The notes: generated by a model not told the origin, from the sequence alone. A DNA stretch of 64,000 nt from Terribacillus halophilus (GCF_900162685.1 NZ_LT727827.1:686200-750199); one strand, 5' to 3'; positions 18,960-27,301 are shown, counted from the first letter of the stretch. Translations and numbers: made by a program.

Positions 18960-19125
18960 TAGGATTTTCATTATTGATTTTGAGGAACCCACCCAATTTC
19001 TCGGAATCGCATCTTCGGAGACTTTAGATTGACTGCAGCACTTGTGGACCCTGTCATTCATCATGCCCATATCCTAAATTTCACGGGTGACAGTTTTGAA
19101 TTGCTCATACTCTATCGAGGAAAAA
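18960..19125 (+). pseudogene. Remnant of istB (IS21-family helper ATPase)
   Basis: The plus strand reads RLTAALVDPVIHHAHILNFT then GDSFEL, which matches the C-terminal end of IstB-like ATP-binding proteins (LTAALLDRLTHH-HI---GDSYR). The ATPase core is absent and the frame has no proper start. It marks an old IS21-type insertion. Confidence 0.65.
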
Positions 19126-19244
19126 CTAAAACTTTGGCTATGTATAATTATGTTGCAATCTTATGTACTTTTATCTTGCAAAATACAGCTCTCTCCTATG
19201 TATCCTGTATGGGGTTTAACTTACATGTAATTATTCCATTGGAA

Positions 19245-19410
19245 ATCATAAATTTACTCCCGTTTTGTCATTAGTCAAAACGACTAATACTTATATCATC
19301 CAAAAACGGCAATATTCAAAACTTCTGCCACAAACATTGTCCAAAACAGCAACTTTTTTGTCTATTGTCAAAACGCTGTTTAGTTCTACCGTTCTAAACT
19401 GCAGTTTACA
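19245..19410 (-). repeat. 166-bp direct repeat, copy B
   Basis: Second copy of the repeat at 18496-18661, in the same orientation and 749 bases away. It ends in the same TTTACA (TGTAAA on the minus strand), after which the flanks diverge. The repeat boundaries are therefore sharp, as expected for element ends. Confidence 0.6.
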
Positions 19411-20451
19411 ATTAATTCTGGTCCTGCAACAGCGCATTTCAGAGAAAACAAAATCTCAATCCATTAATCCATGTTAACAAGGACAGTTTCTCCTACTCTC
19501 ACCAAAAAAATCATATGTTCGATGTAAATTCCCTTAGATTCAATTCGTTCCTCTTGAGTGAGAGTACTAAACCAATTTAATCATCTAGGTTTACTGATCT
19601 ATTTAATACTATCTCGTCAAATCCTACTTCATTTCATATCACCAAATATATATTCACTAAACAATTCTCCACTAATTGTGTTATGTAAGTCTGCTCCCAC
19701 CTTCAAATACTAATTAATTTGTTATCAACGTCGCATATGCTCATAAATCACATCTAGGATAAATGAAGCCAGGACTTACTTTTGAACTTTTTGGTTAAAA
19801 AGTGCCTCATTTAATCAAACTCTGCTATTGGTATGAGTATTCTTGAATATATTTAACTCAATTGATACCTATCTTAAATCATTTCACTCAAGGGCATCGT
19901 TCCTACTATATAAGACTACTAGTTTTATTATATATATTTGTATAGGGTTATGATTCGGGAATCCTGATTTAGTATTGATATTCTTAATTCATCTAACCTC
20001 CACTAATTTTCTGTGATACGTAAATTGGTTGAGACAGCTATAGACCAGCTTCTTTGAGTTGCTGCGAAATTATTCTCGATTAAATCCCTTCCTCCTCATA
20101 GTTGCATCCTATAGGGTTTTGGCTTCAATCATATTGAAATTCAAGATATTAAAGACCTTGAACGCAACCTTCGCTTATATATTTCCATCACCTTTGTTAC
20201 TCGTAGCTACGCTTGTAATAACAGGATTTTGATCCGTTTTTGTTATAATGGTGGTATATATCCTAATGTATTATCTATTTATCCTCCAGCAATTTTGTCC
20301 TCAAACCAATTCAGATATAAGATAATTTAAATGAAAGTGTGGAAAGAAACGTAACTGAGTTTTGAGGCAATAGGAGCACGATTAAAGCATGTAAATGCTC
20401 AACAATTTAAATAGGACGACCATTAAATGTATATTTAAGGTGGTGGTGTAT
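19411..20451. other. Gene-poor region of about 1 kb
   Basis: No convincing coding frame on either strand. It contains one copy of the TATAGGGTTATGATTCGGGA repeat (19941-19969) and a sigma-A-like -10 (TATAAT, near 20244) in the right orientation for the small gene downstream. Confidence 0.5.
19941..19969 (+). repeat. 29-bp repeat with palindromic core, copy 1
   Basis: The sequence begins TATAGGGTTATGATTCGGGA and holds the palindrome GATTCGGGAATC. The same sequence occurs at 21853-21881 in direct orientation and at 22341-22368 inverted. Confidence 0.8.
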
Positions 20452-20619
20452 ATGATTAATAAAGTAAATACAAAAAGAAAAAGCCTTAACTTACCACTTG
20501 CAAAAACATGCGAATCCAACGGTGTAAAAAGACTAAGAAAAGAAAATGCCTTATTGCTGAAAAGGATTCGAGAGCTTCAGTCTGGTCCATTTGGAATACA
20601 CTCATGGTTTAAAAAATAG
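20452..20619 (+). CDS. Small basic protein of unknown family (paralogue at 23195)
   Basis: A 55-residue protein starting at an ATG preceded by AAGGTGGTG. It is Lys/Arg-rich and ends LLLKRIRELQSGPFGIHSW followed by FKK. The C-terminal pattern (LRK-N--L---ELQ-GPF-I---FK) returns in the gene at 23195, so the two are probably related. The middle looks like a short coiled coil. No known domain was recognised. Confidence 0.5.
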   Translation: MINKVNTKRKSLNLPLAKTCESNGVKRLRKENALLLKRIRELQSGPFGIHSWFKK

Positions 20620-20746
20620 CTCACTCATTACTTTAAATGTAATGGAGTTGTTAGGATACAAAGAAGAGCAATCCAATTGGGATTGCTCTTCGCTAACCTT
20701 CATCTTTATTACTATAAGGCTATGTGGCTTTCGTAACTCATGTCGC

Positions 20747-21043
20747 CTACTTATTCCTCTTTACCAACAGATAAATTCCCACTCCAAAGGTTGCGATTCC
20801 AGGAATTATATAAAAGACAGATAACCCATAAAAACCAGTTATAGCCGTAACAATTAATAAAAGACTTGCAATCAATGGACGTTTCTTCATTAACGAAGCT
20901 CCAATAATAGCACCAATGCCACTAACCATGCCTACCATTCCATCGTTTCCAAAACCATAAGAATCATCAACAACTGCAAACAACTGCGCCAATAAAGATA
21001 TTAAAAATCCTAAAACACCGCCAGTTATAGCTACTATTTTATA
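20747..21043 (-). CDS. Small membrane protein, start codon unclear
   Basis: The open frame encodes three or four membrane segments (GVLGFLISLLAQLF, GMVSGIGAIIGASL, PLIASLLLIVTAITGFYGL and FYIIPGIATFGVGIYLLV) separated by KKR-type charges. The frame extends upstream of the first TTG (20992) to YKIVAITGG, directly after a stop codon. A good ribosome site (AAAGGAGAT) sits there, but the expected ATG is missing. Either a rare start is used, translation begins at the TTG within the first helix, or the gene has recently decayed. Function unknown. Confidence 0.45.
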   Translation of the reverse strand, partial: YKIVAITGGVLGFLISLLAQLFAVVDDSYGFGNDGMVGMVSGIGAIIGASLMKKRPLIASLLLIVTAITGFYGLSVFYIIPGIATFGVGIYLLVKRNK

Positions 21044-21217
21044 TTAATTTATCTCCTTTTGTTTTCTAAGAAAAAAGAAAACCTAGCAAGAAAAATATAT
21101 CAAAACTTAAAAGTGACCAAGAAACTCCTCTTTAAAGCCCACAAGCGATAGAGAATTAAAAGGCTCATCATCATTACTCATTCTTTGACACTTTCTAGTA
21201 AATAACTAAATTCTAAT

Positions 21218-21466
21218 TCACATATGAGCAATACCAAAACCTAATGTAAACACAATAAATATTGATAATATTGCGCCATAAAAACTGAGCAAGATTATTC
21301 TTGGTCGTCCTTCACTAAATATGGCTGATAAAATCGCAAGTGATGCACCAAACATTAAAAATAACATTCCTATAATTCCTGGCAATTTATAGACCACTGC
21401 AAGTTGAAATAAAGTAATAGTTAATATGAGCATAGCGACAGAGACAATCCATAAATATCCTCTCAA
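21218..21466 (-). CDS. Small membrane protein
   Basis: An 82-residue hydrophobic protein with about three membrane segments (LWIVSVAMLILTITLFQLA, LPGIIGMLFLMFGASLAIL and ILLSFYGAILSIFIVF). The start is TTG with GGGAGG seven bases upstream, so it is likely translated. Function unknown. Confidence 0.55.
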   Translation of the reverse strand: MRGYLWIVSVAMLILTITLFQLAVVYKLPGIIGMLFLMFGASLAILSAIFSEGRPRIILLSFYGAILSIFIVFTLGFGIAHM

Positions 21467-21574
21467 TGTGAATCCTCCCTATAATTCCTTTTCTTTCCAT
21501 TATATTACCGTATGCTTTAAATTTATTGGGATTACCTTGTTAAACAATTAAAAGCACTCATATTGTGATCAATA

Positions 21575-21705
21575 GAAAATCCAAGGTTTCCAAGTAAGAT
21601 AGTGCATTGAGGGATATTTCGCATTCGTTAAAACACCATTATTTAACGTATAAGTAAATCTTTTTGTTGGTGTTTGATAAGAAGACCAATCCGTTTTACT
21701 GATTA
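21575..21705 (-). pseudogene. C-terminal fragment of an unknown gene
   Basis: A minus-strand frame of about 47 codons reads KTDWSSYQTPTKRFTYTLNN and later PSMHYLTWKPWIFY before a stop. It has no start and lies next to a protease fragment in another frame, so it looks like gene debris. Identity unknown. Confidence 0.25.
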
Positions 21706-21832
21706 AATGCACCTACCGCTATTACATCTTCATAAGCAGCGGGATAACTATTTTCGTTTGTTTCTAATAATCCACTCCCCACAACTATAACTTTCAAATC
21801 AAGGATATGCTCTTCATGTATAATACCTAAAA
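21696..21832 (-). pseudogene. Second fragment of a subtilisin-like protease
   Basis: The minus strand reads LDLKVIVVGSGLLETNENSY and PAAYEDVIAVGAFNQ, the same part of an S8 protease as the fragment at 18.7 kb. It has no start and ends early. The longer frame upstream runs through a terminator and is not real. Confidence 0.65.
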
Positions 21833-21852
21833 AATATTTTGTTATATACTTG

Positions 21853-21881
21853 TATAGGGTTATGATTCGGGAATCCTGATT
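21853..21881 (+). repeat. 29-bp repeat with palindromic core, copy 2
   Basis: Same as 19941-19969; the shared sequence extends a few bases further left (TTATATA-TTG). With the inverted copy at 22341-22368 it brackets the small regulator gene. Confidence 0.8.
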
Positions 21882-21892
21882 CAAATAAATAG

Positions 21893-21926
21893 AAAAGGCT
21901 GCGCACTTTGCGTCACAGCCTTTTTG
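21893..21926 (-). terminator. Terminator of the HTH regulator gene
   Basis: Stem AAAAGGCTG / CAGCCTTTT with T-runs, starting a few bases beyond the stop of the regulator gene. Confidence 0.75.
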
Positions 21927-21932
21927 GTGCAA

Positions 21933-22214
21933 TTAATCTGTAATTTTTTTCAATGCTTCTTTATTCCGAATAACAGCCTTTAAATATTTTTCTGCCTCTT
22001 GTTCCATGCCAAAACCATTTAGTAAGATGTTCAGTTTTGTAGTCAATTCACATCCTCTATACCCTTTTACTAAGCGAAATATATAACTAGGGGACAGATT
22101 TGTTCTTTCCGATATTTCATGCAAACTATAACCTCGTTTTTTCTTTAAAATTTCAACTAATTCTCCAAATCGTTCATCAATCATCTGGACTATATCAACC
22201 TCTGCGTGTCCCAT
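21933..22214 (-). CDS. XRE-type helix-turn-helix regulator
   Basis: A 93-residue protein with an ATG preceded by AGGAGGG. Residues about 18-65 (ELVEILKKKRGYSLHEISER then TNLSPSYIFRLVKG) form a Cro/C1-type helix-turn-helix, and the C-terminus is a short helical tail. The whole gene with its terminator sits between an inverted pair of 29-bp repeats (21853 and 22341), so it may have moved as a unit or act on those repeats. Confidence 0.75.
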   Translation of the reverse strand: MGHAEVDIVQMIDERFGELVEILKKKRGYSLHEISERTNLSPSYIFRLVKGYRGCELTTKLNILLNGFGMEQEAEKYLKAVIRNKEALKKITD

Positions 22215-22563
22215 TCTTTCCCTCCTAAGAATTGCAATTATGCAATACCTGTCTTTTAATACCTCTTATACTAAGCAATACAAATAAAATAATTACTCAT
22301 TGAGAGGTTTAATTAATAGGAGAGGGCGTACTTTTTAAAAACAGGATTCCCGAATCATAACCCTATATAAATTATTTACTAAATTTTGCTACCAGCTTCT
22401 AATAAAAGCTCCCCATGAGTTTGATAATACACATAGACTAAAGAGCTAGAACAGCCTGCTACAATTTGCTATTATTATTTTACTAATCGCCGCATATATT
22501 AAGGAAACCTTTGCTTTTACATTAACTTTCCCCAGCAATATATACCCTCTGCCATCAGGTATA
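22215..22563. other. Intergenic region with inverted copy of the 29-bp repeat
   Basis: No coding frame is convincing here. The region holds the upstream part of the HTH gene and the inverted repeat copy at 22341-22368. Confidence 0.5.
22341..22368 (-). repeat. 29-bp repeat with palindromic core, copy 3 (inverted)
   Basis: Reverse complement of the repeats at 19941 and 21853 (reads ACAGGATTCCCGAATCATAA on the plus strand). Confidence 0.8.
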
Positions 22564-22809
22564 CTACCTCTGTTCCGAAACGATTTGTAACAAGAATTCT
22601 TCAAAATGCTCATCGTCAAGATAATATAAATCAATAAATGAGAACGGCTGCTTATCTCCTTTTGCTAAGATCTCTACTCCTTCTCTTTTTCCAAAACTGT
22701 TATTTCTTGAGGAATACTCATGCTCCAACCAATCCAGCAATTGAAAGAAGCGCATTGTAGGATGATGTTGCCAAACCTCATGAATCAGATCTAATACCTT
22801 ACTTTCCAT
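22564..22809 (-). CDS. Small acidic protein of unknown function
   Basis: An 81-residue protein. The ATG at 22809 has GGGGGTGAAGAT directly upstream and is preferred over an upstream in-frame start at 22845. It contains IHEVWQHHPTMRFFQLLDWL and ends IDLYYLDDEHFEEFLLQIV, a layout seen in short uncharacterised Firmicute proteins. No catalytic motif is visible. Confidence 0.5.
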   Translation of the reverse strand: MESKVLDLIHEVWQHHPTMRFFQLLDWLEHEYSSRNNSFGKREGVEILAKGDKQPFSFIDLYYLDDEHFEEFLLQIVSEQR

Positions 22810-23194
22810 ATCTTCACCCCCTCTTCTTCCCTTAGTAATAACCACTCTTTTTTGCCGTATCCTTTCGCCAAATGACAGCTCATTTGCTAATTAAGTATCA
22901 GAGCATTGTTTCTATTTTAGCTATCAGTAGTCTCGGATAAAATTTAATATTTTGATCAAATACTCTACATTTTTAACGACCGTCAATTTTGTATACATTT
23001 TTGCACATGGTTGCTGTTCCCAAGGGGATAGTAAGCGATATCATGTATACATTAAGCGTAATTTTCATACAGAAAACATAGTAAAAAACGAAGAGAATGT
23101 ATACATTTCTACTTCTATCTTGCTAAATAACATCTCCTTATGGCTTTATATCCATTTCAACCCATTATATAATATCTGTAAGAGGTGATTGACA
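22810..23194. other. Divergent intergenic region
   Basis: Lies between two divergent small genes. The plus-strand frame at 22952 has no ribosome site and an unusual composition, so I treat it as non-coding. A TATAAT just upstream of 23195 fits a promoter for that gene. Confidence 0.5.
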
Positions 23195-23428
23195 ATGAAA
23201 AGATACAAAAAAGCAGCTGTAATTATCCCAGTTGATCACCGCATAAAACAAGGTACGGATAGGCATAAACAACGCACAGATGTCCAAATCCCAAAGATCA
23301 CTCCCTCTCTCTCCACGATTAAACTTCGTAAAGATAACGAAAGGCTAATTCAGTATTGCGAGATACTAGAAGACGGCCCCTTTAAGATCAAAAAGTTTTT
23401 TAAAAGCCTCCTTAGCCAATTTAAATAG
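23195..23428 (+). CDS. Small basic protein of unknown family (paralogue of 20452)
   Basis: A 77-residue protein with AGAGGTG seven bases before the ATG. The C-terminal part, IKLRKDNERLIQYCEIL then EDGPFKIKKFFK, matches the end of the 20452 gene product. The N-terminus is Lys/Arg-rich. Function unknown. Confidence 0.5.
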   Translation: MKRYKKAAVIIPVDHRIKQGTDRHKQRTDVQIPKITPSLSTIKLRKDNERLIQYCEILEDGPFKIKKFFKSLLSQFK

Positions 23429-23563
23429 AAAATTAATCCAAGTGGTTTATGCTAATGCTCTCTTCGACTACCTAATCCAACTGATTAACCTATACACACG
23501 ACTTTTTAACTTCTTATTTAGAAAGATAAGCAATATCATAAAATTAAATCAAGGAGAGACAAA

Positions 23564-23764
23564 ATGCCCATTGGAAAAGAAATAAGACAAAATATAATTA
23601 AAAGCGCCAAGAAGTCTAAAGCTCGACACGAAAAGTTCAAAGAAAGCCTTAATAGCTTCTATCTTAATAACAAAGAAGAAGAATATCAAAAACTACAAGA
23701 AGAGTTCAAGAAATTATTAAAGGGCTCCGAAGAAGATCTTGCTGATAAATATCCTTCCCCTTAA
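23564..23764 (+). CDS. Small charged helical protein
   Basis: A 66-residue protein with a strong ribosome site (AAGGAGAG). It is almost wholly charged and helical (NIIKSAKKSKARHEKFKESL, EEEYQKLQEEFKKLLKGSEE), probably a short coiled coil. Not recognised. Confidence 0.5.
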   Translation: MPIGKEIRQNIIKSAKKSKARHEKFKESLNSFYLNNKEEEYQKLQEEFKKLLKGSEEDLADKYPSP

Positions 23765-24001
23765 TATAATATATAGTTTTTAACTTTTTGGTTTAAAAGT
23801 CCATCAATCCCATAAACAAAAGAAATGCTCATGGATTTTATTCAGAAACAGATGCAGTAAAAACTCGGTTTAAGTATCCCTTCAACATATGTGTCAAACT
23901 GGAAATTAAAAGACTTCCATTAAACGATTGCATTTGGCATAAGTAGAAAAGCCTCAATAGCAATGTGGATGAGTTCGATATATTATTATTGGAATTAGAA
24001 A

Positions 24002-24029
24002 AAGGAACTAGTACTCATAGCCAGTTCCT
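24002..24029 (-). terminator. Terminator after the lipase-like operon
   Basis: Stem AGGAACT / AGTTCCT followed on the minus strand by a T-run, just beyond the stop of the 112-residue gene. Confidence 0.6.
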
Positions 24030-24035
24030 CCTTCT

Positions 24036-24374
24036 TCATTCCATATTGTGGTCTTCATAAGTAACCGATATCTGCTGCTCTTTCATTTCTGCTACTTGCT
24101 CATTAAATGTAGTTACAGCTTTGTTTATTTTCCTGGTAACATCTTCACATAGTCCTTCATCATGATTCATCCGATTTGCCGTTTCTTTCTTCATCGCATC
24201 AATGATTTTACCTTTTTGATCTTCACTAATGATTATCTTATTAACATAGGAGTAGAACCGTTCATCATTTTCTCTAATCCCATCAATCGGAGCCTTTAGA
24301 GCCTTTTTCTTGTCGGAGTAATCCTTGTTAGGAATTAGCTGTTCGGTAACTCGGAATGTACGTTGCTGTCCCAT
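24036..24374 (-). CDS. Small helical protein encoded after the lipase-like gene
   Basis: A 112-residue, highly charged helical protein (IDGIRENDERFYSYVNKIII, KINKAVTTFNEQVAEMKEQQ). It begins directly after the stop of the large gene upstream and is probably translationally coupled to it. In type VII secretion loci, LXG-like toxins pair with small helical partners that help them be secreted. Its size and position fit that role, but no family signature is firm. Confidence 0.6.
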   Translation of the reverse strand: MGQQRTFRVTEQLIPNKDYSDKKKALKAPIDGIRENDERFYSYVNKIIISEDQKGKIIDAMKKETANRMNHDEGLCEDVTRKINKAVTTFNEQVAEMKEQQISVTYEDHNME

Positions 24375-26216
24375 TTAGAACCTCCTGGAAAAATCGAATA
24401 GCCTGGATACATTGTCCTCTTCGTCAAATAAACCCTCGATGGCTTTTCGGTACTTTTCGATATATAGCTTGCCGCTCTCAACCGATTTCTTCAGCGCATG
24501 GATTTCCTCATCAAAATCCCTATTCTCTAATAGGTAAAAGACTTCATGTACTTTAATGGACTTCATTTCTTTATTAAATGTTGGTAAATGTCCATGTTTG
24601 GCTAATAAGTCACGGTAACTACTTGGACTTGATTCCATACGATCGATCTCGTCCTGTACTTTCCGCTTTTCATCCTTATAACTATCATCCAATTCCTCTT
24701 TTACCGCCTGTTCGAAATTCCGTATCTTGGTTTCTTTTTCTTCTAGGATGGGGAGGGTCTCTCGATACATGCGGAGTGCTGCGGAGATGTTTACTTTGAT
24801 AGGGTCGCCATTGGTTGCTGTGTAGACCATATCTGTTCCGAAATAACTCTTTTTTCCGTCGGACATTGCAGCAAGTAGTTCTGGTATACTATGGCTATGT
24901 GCTATATTATTGAGGCTATCAAAAAAACCGCTTTCCTTCATTCGTTCTAGTGATGAAGCCAGAGACGATTTCATCCATAACAGACTTCCACCGAATGAGA
25001 CAGTAGAAATATCTTGCATAAATTGAAACCCAGATAATTTAGCATTCGTATTTAATCCATCCTCAATTGTTGAGAGGTGTGACTCTATCAGTTCCAGTTC
25101 TTCAATCATCGTATCTTTTTCTTTAACTGAAATATAACCAGCTTCTTGTAAACGCCCAAAAATTATGTCTTTATTATCCAAAACGACCCTTACCTTACCA
25201 AGTATAGGCGGAACACTCTCATTTAGAGCTTTAACCGTTTCATCAAATTCTCCTTGGTTAAACGTATACCAACTCAAGAAACTCCCTAAGCCGTTTACAT
25301 CCTTCAGATAGTCCATATTCACTCCAAAGAGCTGATTAGCAACTGCTTTTGTACCGCCTGCATTATCAGCTTGGGCATAAGCTATAGCTAAATCTTGAAC
25401 ATCCTTTATAACATTCTGTGGGATGTCCTTGGCTAATTCTCCAATGCCTGGAACATTAGGGTTAGTATCAATGACTTCAACTTGTCCAAATTCCACTATT
25501 CCAGGAACGGAAGGGGTTAAACCGTTTAAAGGGTCATCTGATGATATAGTTTGATGGATGTTACCAGATTTGTCTTTGAAATAGTCTTTCGTAAAGCTCT
25601 CAAACTCTTCGACTGGTACCAATTTTCGAAGATCTTCTTTACTTCTAATGTTAAATTCATTTAAAACTGCTTTCCTGAAATTACGATTCATACTATAAAT
25701 TTGATAAGCATTAACTTGGGCGCCGTTTATTCCATAGACTTCATCAAATGAGTCATAACCCAAATAGGCTTGGGCATTGTTGTGATGCCCCAAAGAATGG
25801 CCCCACGATATAATTTTTGTTTTATTATCCACGACAAGTTTCTTTTTCGCTTCTTTTACAAATTCGTTTGTTGCCCTTGGTTGATCAATAGATTCACCAC
25901 CAAGAGGTCCTTTTGCGTTAAAACCCCAATCCGGACCATTGGTAGTACCTTGGGAAATAATATACAATTCTTCCCTTTTTCCTTCATTAAGATAGATAGC
26001 CGTTCCGTCATAACCAGTAGGGCCAATTAGGTCATTATCAGTATCAGATGAATGGATTATTTTAATTTCTGCATTTAAGAGTGTACCTGTTTCCTCTAAG
26101 TAAACCTGCCGTATTGTTGACTCCAAGTTCTTAGTAGACATATTTTTATATTCTTCATTGGTTAATCGCATCGCAATTGACTTATAATCAAGTATGTTAT
26201 CAGCCATTGAAGTCAC
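24375..26216 (-). CDS. Lipase-like N-terminus with long helical C-terminus (DUF6792-like)
   Basis: A 613-residue protein. The N-terminal half (about 60-200) looks like an alpha/beta hydrolase: ISQGTTNGPDWGF, then ISWGHSLGHHNNAQAYLG with the nucleophile-elbow motif GHSLG. The C-terminal half (about 300-613) is almost all helical and charged. There is no signal peptide. A lipase domain followed by a helical LXG-like half is the layout of the staphylococcal toxin TslA (reverse LXG), which also has a lipoprotein immunity partner and small helical partners. The gene overlaps a lipoprotein gene upstream and abuts a small helical protein downstream. Toxin function is inferred; no secretion genes are in the window. 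Confidence 0.6.
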   Translation of the reverse strand: MTSMADNILDYKSIAMRLTNEEYKNMSTKNLESTIRQVYLEETGTLLNAEIKIIHSSDTDNDLIGPTGYDGTAIYLNEGKREELYIISQGTTNGPDWGFNAKGPLGGESIDQPRATNEFVKEAKKKLVVDNKTKIISWGHSLGHHNNAQAYLGYDSFDEVYGINGAQVNAYQIYSMNRNFRKAVLNEFNIRSKEDLRKLVPVEEFESFTKDYFKDKSGNIHQTISSDDPLNGLTPSVPGIVEFGQVEVIDTNPNVPGIGELAKDIPQNVIKDVQDLAIAYAQADNAGGTKAVANQLFGVNMDYLKDVNGLGSFLSWYTFNQGEFDETVKALNESVPPILGKVRVVLDNKDIIFGRLQEAGYISVKEKDTMIEELELIESHLSTIEDGLNTNAKLSGFQFMQDISTVSFGGSLLWMKSSLASSLERMKESGFFDSLNNIAHSHSIPELLAAMSDGKKSYFGTDMVYTATNGDPIKVNISAALRMYRETLPILEEKETKIRNFEQAVKEELDDSYKDEKRKVQDEIDRMESSPSSYRDLLAKHGHLPTFNKEMKSIKVHEVFYLLENRDFDEEIHALKKSVESGKLYIEKYRKAIEGLFDEEDNVSRLFDFSRRF

Positions 26217-26881
26217 TTACCTTTATTGTCTTTAAATTTTATAGATTTCATAACTGCCGTTACTTTCTTTCTTTCATCTTCTTTCAGAGAATTACACTGT
26301 TGCGCTTCTATGTCATTCCTGCAAATTATTTCTGTAAAAACCTGTATTTCCTGCTTATCATCATTCCATATTAAAGCTGCCAATGATAGAGAAGAATCGT
26401 CAGATTCCACTTCTGCAACTTCCATATACTGTCCTTCATTATCTGTATCTACCGATTTAAAATCTAACTCTATACCAGCACTCTTATTCATAACGTCTTT
26501 ACTAGATTCAACATCGGACATGGAACTCAGGTAATGAATTGTGTACTCATCCATAACCTCTGCATTATTGTCATCGTAATAAAAGATAAGAGATTCTGAA
26601 TTTGCCTCATTGCCTACTATGCTTGTTTCATCTACTACCATTTCTTCAGGAAAATCAAAAGTGAACGAATTTGAACCGGAAATGAATGGGTAATAACCCT
26701 CTCTAACTGGTTCGGTAGATTCCAGGTAATCTCTTGTAATTTCATCCTGGAATGCAGGTACATCCGGTAAGTCATTCGGATCCATGTCAGAAGGGGAGAG
26801 CGACTCTTTTCCATTTCTCATATTACATCCTCCTAAAATCAGTATTGTAAGTATCAGAATGATTACTAATTTATATTTCAC
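26213..26881 (-). CDS. Lipoprotein upstream of the lipase-like gene
   Basis: A 222-residue protein with a signal peptide and lipobox (LILGGC, Cys 19), so it is anchored on the outer face of the membrane. The mature part is acidic, with about 190 residues of unknown fold and two later cysteines near the C-terminus. The start is GTG and overlaps the stop of a small upstream frame, and its end overlaps the hydrolase start (ATGA), so the genes are coupled. Membrane-anchored lipoproteins protect against type VII lipase toxins in staphylococci; the same role is possible here. Confidence 0.75.
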   Translation of the reverse strand: MKYKLVIILILTILILGGCNMRNGKESLSPSDMDPNDLPDVPAFQDEITRDYLESTEPVREGYYPFISGSNSFTFDFPEEMVVDETSIVGNEANSESLIFYYDDNNAEVMDEYTIHYLSSMSDVESSKDVMNKSAGIELDFKSVDTDNEGQYMEVAEVESDDSSLSLAALIWNDDKQEIQVFTEIICRNDIEAQQCNSLKEDERKKVTAVMKSIKFKDNKGK

Positions 26882-27035
26882 GCAGCGTTACCCCCATAAG
26901 GTTTGGATTGTTGCTGTAGTCCATAAAAATTATACAAAACACATCCAATCATTCCCAGTGTTTGTATGGGACTTTTCCAAAAACGGTTCTTTAGTCTTGG
27001 GGATATGTGCCAGTATGATGTTCCTGACAATAATG
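26880..27035 (-). CDS. Small membrane-type protein, start uncertain
   Basis: A frame of about 50 codons ends in TGA overlapping the GTG start of the lipoprotein gene. It reads LLSGTSYWHISPRLKNRFWK and then a hydrophobic segment QTLGMIGCVLYNFYGLQQQ. A TTG start with a distant GGA is possible. The coupling supports a real gene, but the start is not clear. Confidence 0.35.
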
Positions 27036-27038
27036 CTA

Positions 27039-27188
27039 TTATCCTTTTTCGTCCTCGTTTAATGGAATAATATTGCCATTATGGTACTCCTTTACCAACT
27101 TGTCATCCTTTTCGTATACGATATAAGTATTATTCTTTTTTGCCTGTTCCATGGCCACTTCTCCGGTTCGTTTTATGTACTCATCCAT
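27039..27188 (-). CDS. Small charged protein of unknown function
   Basis: A 49-residue frame with AGAGGAAG upstream of the ATG. It reads MDEYIKRTGEVAMEQAKKNN and YIVYEKDDKLVKEYHNGN. The frame continues upstream until a TAG, so the gene may have lost an N-terminal part. It lies in the same direction as the lipoprotein operon and may be its first gene. Confidence 0.4.
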   Translation of the reverse strand: MDEYIKRTGEVAMEQAKKNNTYIVYEKDDKLVKEYHNGNIIPLNEDEKG

Positions 27189-27301
27189 CCACGCATACTT
27201 CCTCTTTGGTTGACTGTTTTTATTATCCTATCGGTTCTTATTAACGTTATTGCCATTTCTGATAACTTATCTTGATATCTTCAGAGACGCTCAGAGGCTT
27301 C

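Noticed and set aside
18496..19410. CRISPR array
   Set aside because: The repeats are long, only two copies exist and the spacing holds gene debris. No other regular repeat-spacer pattern and no cas genes were seen.
21696..21932. 78-codon frame starting MHQKGCDAKCAAF
   Set aside because: Its first third is the terminator of the HTH gene; only the protease-like part is meaningful.
22952..23188. Plus-strand frame of 78 codons
   Set aside because: No ribosome site and a composition unlike a protein; it ends just before a real small gene.
26784..27275. Hydrophobic plus-strand frames
   Set aside because: They are opposite to the lipoprotein operon and its small upstream frames and have no initiation signals.
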